NCBI GenBank assembly: GCA_038093515.1
Contig: JBBPSI010000020.1
Location: forward strand, 167,762 to 231,761
Source of the DNA: Butyriboletus loyo
Lineage: Eukaryota; Basidiomycota; Agaricomycetes; Boletales; Boletaceae
Direction: 5' to 3'
DNA: 64,000 nt
Each line of letters begins with the position of its first letter. Within the stretch, counting starts at the first letter, position 1. Below, piece after piece: positions 49,146 through 60,551 of the stretch. The position numbers and the translations under genes were made by a program. The notes under the pieces were generated by a model, which was given only the letters and a program-made list of their open reading frames with translations, searched no databases and had not been told where the DNA came from.

Positions 49146-52100
49146 TCGCTGCACCTGTTTAAATAACTTATACCCCTTTGCCTGCAGCTCGACCAGACCC
49201 CCCCTGGCACTCAAACTGAATGGCGGACCGCTTACCTCACACGCAATAGGCTCCGTCAATGTTCAGTCGCGGCTGCGGACGGTTAGCCAGCTCCCGCGAG
49301 GACCTTCAAGTTTGGAGGTGGGCGAGGTCAGAGGCGATCACCGGGCCAAAATGAGGCCCTTGTTATTATACCATTTTTCGCTTTCCAGCCGTATTTCTCA
49401 GGTCCACATTATTTCGGCCGTCCCCGCTCCCGCAGTTCTCACCACCAACCACCACACAGCGATCGCTGCTGTCAGACTGCTCGACCCGACAGCTCAGATA
49501 CCATTCCGCGCTTGCCGCTTGCCTCCGTCGGACATACTCTATTACGCCTTTCGCACTCGTCTCGACGGTTTGTAAGAAAGGAACGTTCACTTCCGTCGTC
49601 ACGCTACCATCATAACTGCGCACCAAGGCTTCGTTACGCAATTCTACACACGCGCCCTCCCTTTCAATGTTGTGCTAGAATCACAACATGACTCAATTTG
49701 ATCCTGGCATCGTTGCACTGCTGACGTCCCACCGCCTGCCGGCTTCCCAAGACCAACTAATCATGCAAACATTTAAATCCAAACTATTCCCATCTTGCCA
49801 AATATGTGAGACGTTTAGGTAAGAGTCTCAACCGCTCAGACCCTTTTCAGCGAGCGGTCGACTCAGGACCTGTTTCACCTTTGTCAACTTGGGGCTCCTG
49901 CACCGCGAAGACGTCAACGCAAACTGCATAGCAGTTGGTTTCACACCAAGGCGTGTCCCTGTCCCCATGCTGTATTTCAACTAAATTATTCAAACGCGTG
50001 GTGCACACTGTATCCCACACCGTTCAGCGTACGCGCGAGCCGATCGGAGTCCAGGACTTTTCTATAAGTAATTACTAAATCATTGGATCGGTAATGTCCT
50101 GGCCTGTACTCAGCTGCCGCATCAAAGAACCTCTCCTTTTTAGTATACACGCGCTATTACTGTCTTTTTCAGGCAACGGCCCCGTAGAAAGGTTTGTATA
50201 TATAAAAACCTGACCTCTGTTGGCCATAGCGCCTCAATTCTTGGCCGGAATTTGGTGAAAGTTATTGATACTGTTCAATCTGGAAAAGCCCAACAATCAT
50301 TTCCTGGGCAGACCGATGGAGAAAAATTCCGGGGCTTTGGAGTTCTGGTCTATCTCACTATCTATGATTCTATGTGTATCACTCTAGTAACTCTGTTCAA
50401 GAAAACCTGTAAAAAATACTGCAATAAACCAAACTACACTGAGTGAGGGTGACAATGTAAAGCCAGTAGACTAATGATATATGTAAGCTAAAAATCCTTG
50501 GGAAGCCCCCACTTTTTCCCAACTTCACCACTTCCAGATCAGATGGCTGTGCCAACCTTGATTCTGAGCTATGTCTGAAGATCCGATGGCTGGATGTACA
50601 TACTTGCAAAAATAATTTTTTCTGAGAATAAGTTCAAATGGCATGTAAGCAACTCTATCCTGACTTCGTTCTTAATGCCAATTAAGGGACAAAAACCAGC
50701 TGAGAATGTCAGGAATGTATGCAAGGGGTATAGATGAGCTTGAATGTGATATCACGTCACTATGGAAAGCCGGACAACCCCGCTCGTAGACAGAAGAAGG
50801 GAGCTGTTTTCTACATATATTTCTCACGGGGCCCAGTTTCCTGAAAAAGACTGTAAGTTCAAAACTGCTGCTGACTGAAACTTAACATTCCCCAACGTTG
50901 CGTGGTCCTCATGTACCTTTCCGACACATCTTCGGAACACTCACTCTTCCTTTCCGCACGGTCGGTTCACTGCTTATGGACGCCCACCAGTCTCCATTGT
51001 GTCAGTGACGGCCCTGGGCAGGTTACGCGTCCAACCAGGTCATTCACCCAGACTGTTTCCTTCCAAAAGCGTTCTTCTGGGGCACTGCTGAGGGTCCTTG
51101 CATATCAACCGCTTATCGTACCAATCTCTTGGTGTTGTGAATCTGGAGTTCTTCATACCCCCGCTTTGGTCAATGCTTCGGGGTCAAGTTTCAGCGTAGA
51201 TTTCCCATGGAATCTACTTGGAGAGTACGTCGTGTCCGTTGCTCCATGGCAACACGTCAATCTTTTATTGCGCCAACTTTATTCGCTGCATGCATTGTAC
51301 CGGCATCATGAAAACGATTCTGTCGACGACAAACAACAAAATGTGCAAGAGTCTGCGGACGGGTGCGCTGGACTACCACTCTCCAAGTTCAACACTGTGA
51401 ATGTAGGGTACAGTATACGCTCGGCTACTTTGCGTCGACGTTGCCGTTTCGGTGGTCGGGCATGCGCGAGAATCGAGGAGAACTGCAACAGCTTTCACGT
51501 CATGTTCTCCGGGACCTTCTGCATGCCGATACGCAGTCAAAATCTTTTTACGTATGTTACATGTGTCATTTTCGGTTGGTGATTCCATGGCCCGCATGGT
51601 CAGTCATGTCAATACTAGGTATTTGTAATTTGGGAAGTAACCAGGGCTCACTCACATTCGTCGTTACGATCGAGATTGCCATTGCGTAGACGAGTTGGGG
51701 GGACACTGCACTACGAGTAAGTAGGGGTTCCCGTCGACCCCATGACGCTAACGTTGGCCATGGTTAGCAAATCACGAGTACCGCGGCGCATCCTGAATAT
51801 CCATTGGAACACATGGTGCTCATTTCCGTCACTCTTCCCACTATTCAAGAGCTGGAAACGTTTGAAACCTTGAATTTTATTAGGTCGTCTCCACATACTT
51901 GCCTGACGCCCATCAACGTAACTGCGCAACGAGACTGCTCTGCTCTATAGGTGTCCAAGTCGCATAGAATCTACGGTGACGCTGGGCTGGTTCACAAGCT
52001 TTTTCTGTTCTCTCTGATCGTTCAGCTTGTTCGACTCATCCTCGCTCTCGTCTTTCCCCGTCATGCGCGGTCGCTCGGGCTTGGTAGGTGCTCATTTCCG

Positions 52101-53812
52101 ACTCTCGCCCAGGATCAGAAACGCTGTGCTATGGGTGTGTATACCTTGTTTCACAGGTGTGCAGACGCATCGTGCACGCCAGCTTCCAGGAGGATGGCGG
52201 AGTAATAGTCTCCGAGGGGACACATAAGGAGCTGCTTCCATCGAATATTCTTCGTGTTAGTAGGGTAGGTGCGGTCATCGGACTAGGGCCTCGGCAATCG
52301 TCAAGGGTCCGACGCGTAAGTCTATGCTTGGATGCCGAAGAGATAGGACGCCATAACGATCATCGGTCCTCGGAAGCCCACATATATAACAGGGTCCAAG
52401 CCACTTACCTCAGTCCTTGCCAACCATTGCGCCACGCCCAATTGCAAACGCCATGTCGAAAACCTTACGAGTCCGATCAATCGCGCGGTCATGTGGATGT
52501 CGAAAAAAACGGCGGCTGTTGTGCGGCTTGGTTCTAGAGTCTAATGCCTGCCCTCACTCAACTTCTTAGGCAAGTTCCTGTCTAAAGCATCCGAACACTC
52601 CTCCCGTGTGAATCGGGAGAAATCAAATATGTGTTACTTCAACTTGTCCCTTTGTGATCGAGTCATTGCTAATCCCTATAGTTTCCGACTCACCTACTGT
52701 GTCAGTTTTTGGTATGCTCTTTGACTATGTTCCCTTAGCCTGTCAGCCCTCACTAATCAGGCGCTCAGCGGTCCTGTTCGCTTCCTCTCGTTCGACGATC
52801 CTCGTCGTCGCCCATTGATCGCATCGATGACCCCCAAGCCTGGCACACGAGTCGACCACTCCTTGCACACCATCCATCATGCCACAGTTACAACGGGGTT
52901 AACAATATCCACAACTGAGCTACCTGAATGTAAATCTAAACGTGAAATTAATTATCAAAATTTAGTTCAAAGGCTAATTTCAAAGTTAGCCACGCTTAAC
53001 CTATACTTGACCTCAAGTTCAGTCCGTCAAGACGGGCCAAACGTGAAGTTTTCGGCCTGGAAAATTCAATTTTGTTGACCATTTCGAGTTTGATAATCCC
53101 CTGATGTGAGTGCTAAATATGTAGTTGTGTGTTTTGAACTTGAAGATGCTTCCCCTGCCACATCGAAGCGAAGCACGAACAATTTTCCATCCATCACACT
53201 ATTTATTCCTGTCCTTCTTTCTCCCATCCTATCGCATCATGATCTCTCATCATGATCGAGTAGATAGCGTGTGTCGATCGATCAGCGTCCGCCGTCCGTG
53301 GTCAATAATTCATTGGCGTGGTATGGTCGTGATATCGAAGGTCAGGCGAGCGGCATGAAATCCCCGCGTGGGTGCTCTTTCGCGGTCAGTGCCAGAATGA
53401 AGATGCCAACGATGACCATACTTATCGGACGTCGTGGTGTGAACGACACGACCGCGTGTTGGCTTTTGCGTTCTAACCATATACATGCATGTTCGATCGA
53501 AGGCGCCACGCCGGCCCGGCATCAGCCAAAAGTACTAGGTTGGGGCCGGCAGGACCCGGTCCTGCCGCCTGGTGACCTTGCTTGCGATTTTGATTTCACA
53601 ACTCTTCTTAGTCACCTTTGTTCATTAGTAATGTCGTATGTGACGTGATTGCACCCACCATGCAAGCAAGGTGACTGTGACTTCGGTGAACTTTGGGCAG
53701 ATTCGTCATAGCAAGGGGGTGTGGCATGCCGGTCGGAGTCTGGAATCTCGACCCAGAAGGGTAGTGTACACAATGTCTCTGCTAGATAATTCTCGTACAC
53801 TCTGTACCTACT
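49146..53812. other. 4.7-kb region without a defensible gene
   Basis: Open frames here are short, overlap on both strands and carry no clear motif. The longest (50902-51582, +) is Ser/Cys/His-rich without recognisable structure. Near 52140-52235 (+) the text RIVHASFQEDGGVIVSEGTH followed by KELL faintly recalls the end of an ABC-transporter ATPase domain, but nothing around it supports this. AT content rises after about 50250 and again near 52900-53060. Old transposon remains are possible. Confidence 0.45.
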
Positions 53813-53871
53813 ACAGTTGACTATCTCATAATGCATAATGTTGGGGAGCCCCCTCTGTTATGCATAATGAG
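53813..53871. repeat. Palindromic relic related to the 20207 element
   Basis: CTCATAATGCATAA (53826-53839) and its exact complement TTATGCATAATGAG (53858-53871) flank a GC-rich 18-bp loop. The sequence just upstream (TACAGTTGACTATCTC) resembles the terminal arm of the element at 20207. It is probably a partial or rearranged copy. Confidence 0.5.
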
Positions 53872-54141
53872 ATTCCATGCACAAGCATATTGTCATGCTG
53901 AGTGTGACCATTGTGACCATAACAGGCTATGAGGCTCTACATGTGCTAAGCAAGTTGGCACAGAACAAGTCAATAGGTAATTTCAATAAGATTACTGTTA
54001 CACTGATGTGCACAACAAGCTAGCTAGTGAGCATTCAATAGGGGCTCAAGCCTAGTTGGATAATGGCTGACTCATGTAATGATGCTATTGGTGGTCCTGC
54101 AGAGCAAATGGTGACAAGATATTGGCTAGTGAATACTAGAT

Positions 54142-54638
54142 TGTTACGAGACAACAATGTTATCAAGTCACACGGGGTTCTGCAACTGTTGCAGCTATAC
54201 ACAATAACTGGCGAGGTATAATGAGGATAGCTCAGGCCTTAATCTCTCAACTGTTGCCAGCGAATAAGACAAGTGGTTAAAGCTAGGGAATCCTAGCCGC
54301 AACCACGAGCCCTTTTATATTACAAGAGAATGCGCACAGACCAAGCAGTGCGTGAGACTAGTTACTATACAAGTATATACAAAGTGAGTCACGGGTCGAC
54401 GATGATGGGAAATAGAAGTTGATGGCGATCAACAAGAAGAGAAGTAAATGGAGATTAAATACATGAGGTGTGACATCATAGAGTCTGGGCCAGTCTGGAC
54501 CATGACATCATATGCTTAGTCACCCTATGTTCTCATGTATAATCCCATGATCACGTGCGTGAAGTCACGTGACCTTTGAAAGAGAAATATGACAAAGTCC
54601 GAACGCAAAAGATAGTTATAAGAGATACGATTATAACA
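54142..54638 (-). mobile_element. Solo LTR A, TSD TAGAT
   Basis: A 497-bp LTR with TGTTACGA and ATTATAACA ends, flanked on both sides by TAGAT (54137-54141 and 54639-54643). It shares its body with LTRs B, C and D: an AAGAAGAGAAGTA block, and a CACGTGAC block followed by CTTTGAAAG. Being single, it is a solo LTR left by internal recombination. Confidence 0.88.
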
Positions 54639-54949
54639 TAGATGAGATTAAGAAGGCTTTTATTTGTTATGATCTCTGGAGTAAACCCCAAATAAAGTCC
54701 CACAAGTGGTTCAGCAACATTGCAGTTCTACACAAAGAACTGGCAAGGATTAATAGAATGTAGCAAAGTATCTTAGTTCCTCAACTGTTTCCAGCAAACA
54801 AGACAAGTGGTTAAAGCTAAGGGAACTTAGCCTGAACCATGAGCCTTTATATATTGTATGGAATGGTGCACAGACCAAGCTGTGCATGTGACAAACTACT
54901 ATACATGGTTAGACTAAGAAGCTAACAGCAATCAGAAAGAAGAGAAGTA

Positions 54950-56539
54950 CAGTGGCTCAAAAAACTGTCCGCATGTTTGCATGTTTTACATTAAATATCA
55001 CTCAATGCAATAACCCCTGATCCTAACCCTAAGCGGTGGGTGTATGAAATAAGGTACCTGCTCTTGGCATTCTATTGGCCCAGTAATCAGGTAATATAGA
55101 TAAGGTTTGATGGAATGTCAGCTATTTTAAAATGACAGGTCATGCGGACAGTTTTTTGACTTTACAAAAATTCCACTATCTAGCATTTGGTATGAGCTCC
55201 CTTGGCCTTGATAACTGCTTCAACTCTTCTAGGCATGCTTTCTATCCATTTGTGACACTGTTCCACAGAAATATTCCCCCACTCTACCACCACCCTTTCC
55301 CATAATTGATGAACTCCTGTAGGAGCACTATTATAAGCTGAGAGACATCTTTTGAGGTGATTCCAAGTGTGTTCAATGGGGTTGAGGTCTGGAGATTGTG
55401 CAGGCCAATCCAGAAGCTTGATTCCTTGCTCCTCAAACCAATTCTGGGCTCTTTTGGAGGTATGTTTGGGATCATTATTCTGCTGAAAAATGATATCATG
55501 TTGAGAAATTCCAGATTTCTCCATGTGTTATAGCAATTCTTCCTCTAGAATTTACACATACTGTTCACCATCCATCCTCCCCTCAACCTCACTTAAAGCC
55601 CCCACTCCATTGAACCCTATACCATTAGGAAACTTGCTCCAAACTTGACTGTACCTTTAACCTCTCTGGCAGTTAGGCCCTTTCTCTTCTTTTTCCACAC
55701 ATACACTCCTGTCCATCTGACCCAATTCTATTTATTTTGGTCTCATCTGACCAAATAATCCTCTTCCAGTCCTTATTGATACTTGAGAGCAAAGGCAAAT
55801 CATCTTTTTCTAGGGCTGATTGGAAGAAGACATTTCTTCTTCTTTATCACAGCCTTTAAATGCACCCTCCTTGAGGTCTTTTCTCACTGTATGTGAGGGT
55901 ATGGGAGGTTCAATGATGGAATGGATGAAATTTGTAACCTGGACTGCATTTTTGGCCTTGCCAGTAATGATTTGCTGGACAATAGCACATTTGTTGGTAG
56001 GAGTAAGCTTAGAAGGACAGCCAGCATGAAGCTTCTCCTTGTCAGGTTGGATCTCTTGGAGTACCCTAGCCACAGTAGACTTCCCTAGGCCAGTCTGGGA
56101 GGCAATCTTCCTAGTTGAAAGGCCAAGAGAGGAGAAAGAGATAATATTTTGTCTTAGAGAGGTGGAAATGAATTTCATGGTGATGGTGAGAAAATAAACA
56201 TAGGAGGATGGGGTTTATATATGTTGGCTGACACTCAGTTACATAAAGGTGACATAATAGGACCCTTGATGGATGTATGTAATGATATTACAGCATCTAG
56301 GGTCTAATATATGTGATCAAAACTTAAAGTCAAAAAACTGTCCGCATGACCTGTCATTTTAGAATAGCTGACATTCCATCAAACCATATCCATATTACCT
56401 GATTCCTGGGCCAATAGAAGGCCAGGGGTAGGTACCATATTTCATACACCCACCACCTAGGGTTAGGATCAGGGGTTATTGCATTGAGTGATATTTAATG
56501 TAAAATATGCAAACATGCAGACAGTTTTTTGAGCCACTG
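54950..56539 (-). mobile_element. Tc1/mariner element with ~212-bp TIRs
   Basis: A 1590-bp element flanked by TA dinucleotides (54948-54949, 56540-56541), the Tc1/mariner target. The inverted repeats are about 212 bp (54950-55161 and 56328-56539) and begin CAGTGGCTCAAAAAACTGTC. Each repeat also ends with an inverted copy of its own start (GCGGACAGTTTTTTGACT), so each arm looks like a complete miniature element. The transposase inside is broken, so the copy is non-autonomous. It is inserted in solo LTR B. Confidence 0.93.
55180..56178 (-). pseudogene. Tc1-type transposase, degraded
   Basis: A DDE transposase relic. The N-terminal helix-turn-helix part (56178-55825) reads MKFISTSLRQNIISFSSLGL, then STRKIASQTGLGKSTVARVL. 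The middle shows IWSDETKINRIGSDG (first catalytic Asp) but with frame changes and stops between about 55830 and 55525. The C-terminal part (55524-55180) has NNDPKHTSKRAQNWFEEQ (second Asp) and LLDWPAQSPDLNPIEHTWNH (Glu), which is the Tc1 signature. The start codon is near the inner edge of the right arm. It cannot make a full enzyme as it stands. Confidence 0.88.
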
Positions 56540-57525
56540 TAAACAGAGATTAAGTACATGAGGTATGATATCATAGTCTAGACTGATGATGTCATGGGCC
56601 AGTCTGGACCATTACGTCATAGGCTCTGTCTAGCTTCTGATCACATGTACTGTCCCATGATCATGTGACTTTTGAAAGTGAAAGTTGAAGTCCCAAAGCA
56701 TGGAAATAATATAGTATTATAACATTATTGGTTCTATCGGCAGGGATAGGTATAATGCTAGATTGGGATCTCAGACTATGCCTTAGTGCTCACACTAAGA
56801 GTCTGGAAGTAAAGCTAGCTGCTAGCAATGAATTGCATAGAACTAGATAAAGTACATGGCTAAGAAGCACTAAGTATTTATACTGGATGGATATGTGCAC
56901 AGACTGTGCCTACATCGGGTCATATGAGTTGCTACAAGCCAGAAGAATGAAAGTGGAAAGAACTTCTAGAATAATCTAGAGTAGGAAAGAAATAGCATCC
57001 AGAATAGTGATGATGATCAAGTGGGGCAAAGTTAATGGTATAAGGGAGAAAAGTGTAGCCACTGGATATGCTGCAGTTTCGGAATTGGTAAAGTCCGAGC
57101 AGGCGCACCGAGGGCAACAAAGGATGCAAGGGTAAACCTATCAGTGGAAAGACTCACTGATAATACGAGAGTGAGAGTATCGCAAACAGAGTATAAGGAG
57201 CAAGGCTCAACTTAGAGATATTGCAGTAGTGATGATAGAACTGAAAGATCTAGAGAAAAGCGACAAGCCATAAGGGCTGTCTTATATACAGTACATGAGT
57301 GTTTGTACTTATGTTCTGTATAGTACCTTTATAAGGTATAGTATGAAATACATGACGATATGATAGAGATAAGAGATAAGACTAAGCATATTGTCCAATA
57401 GCATAATAAGAGCTATTTGTAATGTGATAAGCGTGACTAGGTCTAGACAATGATGTCATATAGACCAGTCTAGAAACGTAGTGGCTGTAAGTGAAATACA
57501 GAAATAGAACACTACCGTTTCAACA

Positions 57526-57854
57526 CTCCTCCTCGCTTTAGCATTACTTCTTTATAGAGACAAAAGGAGAAAGAGAGAGCATGGACCGAACTTCTTCAAA
57601 CCTCTGCCATGTCAGATTCTTCGTAAAGATATCTGCTGCTTGTTGTTGAGTAGGAGTATAGAAGAGAGTAATCTCCTTATCCTCGACGCATTCCCGAATG
57701 TAATGAAATGGAATTGCAATGTGTTTGCTGCGTCCTTCAATGGCAGGATTAGAAGCAAGAAATATAGCTCCCTGATTATCAACTAGAAGGGGTAAAGGAC
57801 CAAGTCTGTATCCCATCTAAGAACAAGGAGCGCACCCAAGAGAGCTGTTTAGCT
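57526..57854 (-). pseudogene. Copia pol 3' end (RNase H remnant)
   Basis: The C-terminal end of Copia pol, ending at 57544: LLVDNQGAIFLASNPAIEGR, SKHIAIPFHYIRECVEDKEI, then YTPTQQQAADIFTKNLTWQR and VSIKK. Upstream text AKQLSWVRSLFL needs a one-base shift near 57818 to join. The reverse transcriptase and most of RNase H are missing, and this piece abuts LTR C at 57855. Confidence 0.82.
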
Positions 57855-58397
57855 TGTTATAATCATAACATTTTATTCGTACACTTCGTACACTTTCACT
57901 TCGGATTCGTACACTTTCACTTCGGACTTAGTCGATTTCACTTTCAAAGGTCACGTGACATAGCGCACGTGATCGTGGGAACTTACATGTGATCTCTTGC
58001 TGACTAAGCATATGATGTCATGGCCTAGACCAGGCCTAGACTCTATGACGTCACGACACATGTATTTAATCTCCGTTTACTTCTCTTCTTTTTGATCCCC
58101 GCGCCTCGTGTGGTTAATCACCGTTGCGCTTCTCTTCTTTAGTCTATCCATGTATAGTAATTCCTCACACGCACAGCATGGTCTGTGCGCATCCTTGTAC
58201 AATATAAAAGGGCTCGTGGTTAGACTAGGATTCCCTAGTTTTAACCACTTGTCTATTCGCTGGCAACAGTTGAGGATTAAGTTGAAGCTCCAGTCTCATA
58301 CCTGCCAGGTCTTTGTGTAGACCTGAAACTGTTGTATAGGACCGCTTGTGGCAACGGTATTCGCACTAGCATTCGACTGTGCGTTGCTTGCGCAACA
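57855..58397 (+). mobile_element. LTR C, no TSD, at the site of the missing RT
   Basis: A 543-bp LTR (TGTTATAATC to GCGCAACA) of the A-D family, in plus orientation. The flanks differ (TAGCT before, TTTGT after), so there is no target duplication. It sits exactly where about 2 kb of Copia reverse transcriptase should be. This fits recombination between two LTR-bearing insertions. Confidence 0.85.
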
Positions 58398-59615
58398 TTT
58401 GTGTTTGTGTCAATCCATTATAGATGATCTATGTCCAGTATCTGGTGTTTCTCTTTTGACTCCAGGACGTGGAGGTGAGAACAACGGTGGTTGTTCTTCA
58501 TGAACAGAATCAGGAGATGGATGATCGAGGATTAAAGGTGATGGTGGATGTTCAGGGATAACCCATGGTGAAGGTGTGACAGATGGTTGAGGAGACGGTT
58601 GTTGCATTTCGTCAGGATTAATTATGGGGGAAATTGGTGGTAGGCCTTCACGTATTATACCGGTCCCATCAAAGCATACTCCTAGTGGAGGTGGCTCATC
58701 AGCTCTTTGTTGATTTGATGGTGGGGCGTCAGATGTACTATCTTCATCATCTCCATGTTCATCAGCATCTGTTGGAAGAATAGGAGGTGGAATTGCGGCT
58801 TGTCTGTCGTTCTGTTCTTTGGAACAATGTGGGAAGTTTTCTTCATCAAAAGTCGCAACAGACTCTACTAGAACTCGTCTTCGGGTTGGAGACCAAAAGC
58901 GATAGCCTTTGGTGCCAGATTCATATCCGATGAAGGTGGCTTGTTCTGATTTTGGAGACAACTTGTTTTCCCTGAGTTCCTTCTTTATAAAAACGTATGC
59001 ACAACATCCAAATACCCGGAAATATGATATATCCGGTTTCTCCCCAGAGAACATCTCGATGGGGGTTTTCCAATTATGACGACGCATCAGTTGGCAATTG
59101 TATATATGAAGTGAGGTTTCAGTTGCATCCTGCCAGAAGACTTTTGGTAGACAGGCAGTATGGTGCATAGCTTCTTCTTTTTCCAGGATGGTCCTATTAA
59201 ATCGCTCTGCACGTCCATTCTGTTGAGGGGTGTGAGGTACAGAGAGCTGATGCTCAATGCCCCTGGATGAGAGGAACGTCCGAATGTCTTTAGACATGTA
59301 TTCCCCCCCACAATCCGAACGGACAGCAAGAAGCGAAGACTGGGTCTGACGTTCAGCCCAGACGACCACTTCCTTAAAAGCATCAGCTGCCTCAGATTTA
59401 AGGCGTAAAAACCGCACGACTGCAAAAGCAGAGAAGTCATCGATAAAAGTTAAAATGTAGCGCTTCTGAGTCCGAGAGTGTGTGGGGAATTCAACCAAGT
59501 TGGAATGCACTAGCCCAAGGACCCGAGATGCGCGTTTGGATGAAGGCGCATAGGGATGTTCATGCATCTTGCCTAAGGCACAGCCTCGACAAGGAATGAC
59601 ATCAGAAGGTTCAGG
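58398..59615 (-). pseudogene. Copia integrase region (pol, middle part)
   Basis: A single long frame ending with TGA at 58410. It opens with the zinc-finger Cys pair (VIPCRGCALGKMHEHPYAP), then the integrase core: ILTFIDDFSAFAVVRFLRLK (first Asp), VRSDCGGEYMSKDIRTFLSS (second Asp) and HTPQQNGRAERFNRTILEKE (Glu). FRVFGCCAYVFIKKELREN and the acidic Pro-rich spacer follow. The frame is undamaged, but it is cut off from the upstream protease part by LTR D and lacks the RT downstream. Confidence 0.9.
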
Positions 59616-60551
59616 TGTTATAATCATAACATTTATTCGTACACTTTCACTTTGGACTTAGTCGTTTTCACTTTCAAAGGTCACGTGACATAGCGCACGT
59701 GATCGTGGGAACTTACATGTGATCTCATGCTGACTAAGCATATGATGTCATGGCCTAGACCAGGCCTAGACTCTATGATGTCACAACACATGTATTTAAT
59801 CTCCGTTTACTTCTCTTCTTTATGATCCCCGCGCCTCGTGTGGTTAATCACCGTTGCGCTTCTCTTCTTTAGTCTAGCCATGTATAGTAGTTCATCACAC
59901 GCACAGCATGGTCTGTGCGCATCTCTGTATAATATATAAAGGCTTGTGGTTAGACTAGGATTCTGTTACGGTAGTGGTCTACTTTTTCTCTCCATTACCG
60001 TTGGGACTATTACATTCACCTAGCCTTTTGCTAGTTCCTTTAGAACGATACGACTAGTTGCTTAGTCATCACTTCTCGTGCACGGACATGCTTTCTTTCA
60101 TACTCTGGAATCTTCTGGAATATTCCTTCCACATTTGTAGTTTCCTTCTCGCGTCTCGATTAGGAACATGGTCTGTGCGCAGACCCCAGTAGTATAAAGA
60201 CCCGGTCTTTACACCATGTACACTATCTAGTTCTACGCAGTCAACTGCTAGCAATTAGTTCGCTTCCAGACTCTTAGTGTGCGCACTAAGACATAGTCTG
60301 AGACTTCTCCCAGAATCGTCTCCCGAGTCCTGCGGCTACTCCAGAGTGCCGCCTAGTCGTTCTAGTTGTTAGCGCCAAGCGTAACAGATTCCCTAGTTTT
60401 AACCACTTGTCTATTCGCTGGCAACAGTTGAGGACTAAGCTAGAACTCCTAGTTCATACTTGCCAGGTATTTGTGTATACCTGCAACTGTAGTGGACCCT
60501 GTGTGACAAGGCATTCGTACTGGCATTCGACCGTGCGTTGCTAGCATAACA
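59616..60551 (+). mobile_element. Solo LTR D, TSD TCAGG, carrying LTR E
   Basis: TGTTATAATCATAACATTTA to GCTAGCATAACA, flanked by TCAGG (59611-59615 and 60552-60556). Without the nested LTR E it is about 508 bp and closely matches LTR C. It splits the Copia pol frame between the pre-integrase domain and the integrase Cys pair. Removing it and one TCAGG restores the open reading frame exactly. Confidence 0.92.
59964..60386 (+). mobile_element. Solo LTR E nested in LTR D, TSD GATTC
   Basis: A 423-bp LTR (TGTTACGGTAGTGG to AAGCGTAACA) flanked by GATTC (59959-59963 and 60387-60391). Comparison with LTR C shows uninterrupted sequence at the insertion point (ACTAGGATTCCCTAG), confirming the boundaries. 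It is a different family from LTRs A-D and is distantly like the Copia LTR. Confidence 0.92.

Larger units (their letters stand above)
54665..56724 (-). mobile_element. Solo LTR B, TSD TTATT, split by a Tc1 element
   Basis: Same family and orientation as LTR A, starting only 26 bp after it. It is flanked by TTATT (54660-54664 and 56725-56729). After removing the 1590-bp Tc1-type insertion and its TA, the LTR is about 468 bp. Confidence 0.87.
53996..57525 (-). mobile_element. 3' LTR of the Copia element, thrice invaded
   Basis: On the minus strand this LTR runs from TGTTGAAACGGTAG (57525) to GTGTAACA (53996). A polypurine tract (GCGAGGAGGAG) sits just upstream of it, directly after the end of pol. 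It is interrupted by two solo LTRs (54142-54638 and 54665-56724) and, inside the second, by a Tc1-type element. Without these and their duplications it is about 963 bp. The 5' LTR should lie to the right of the window. If the usual 5-bp duplication exists, its left copy is ATTAC (53991-53995). Confidence 0.75.

Noticed and set aside
50902..51689. 226-residue plus-strand frame
   Set aside because: No recognisable domain, overlapped by several frames of similar size, and no clear start context or splice pattern.
52088..52250. Possible ABC-transporter ATPase end (GGVIVSEGTHKELL)
   Set aside because: One short phrase only; no Walker A, signature or Walker B motif nearby in any frame.
57855..58397. 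Treating LTR C as an ordinary solo LTR insertion
   Set aside because: Flanking 5-mers differ and the host element lacks its RT at this point, so simple insertion does not explain it.
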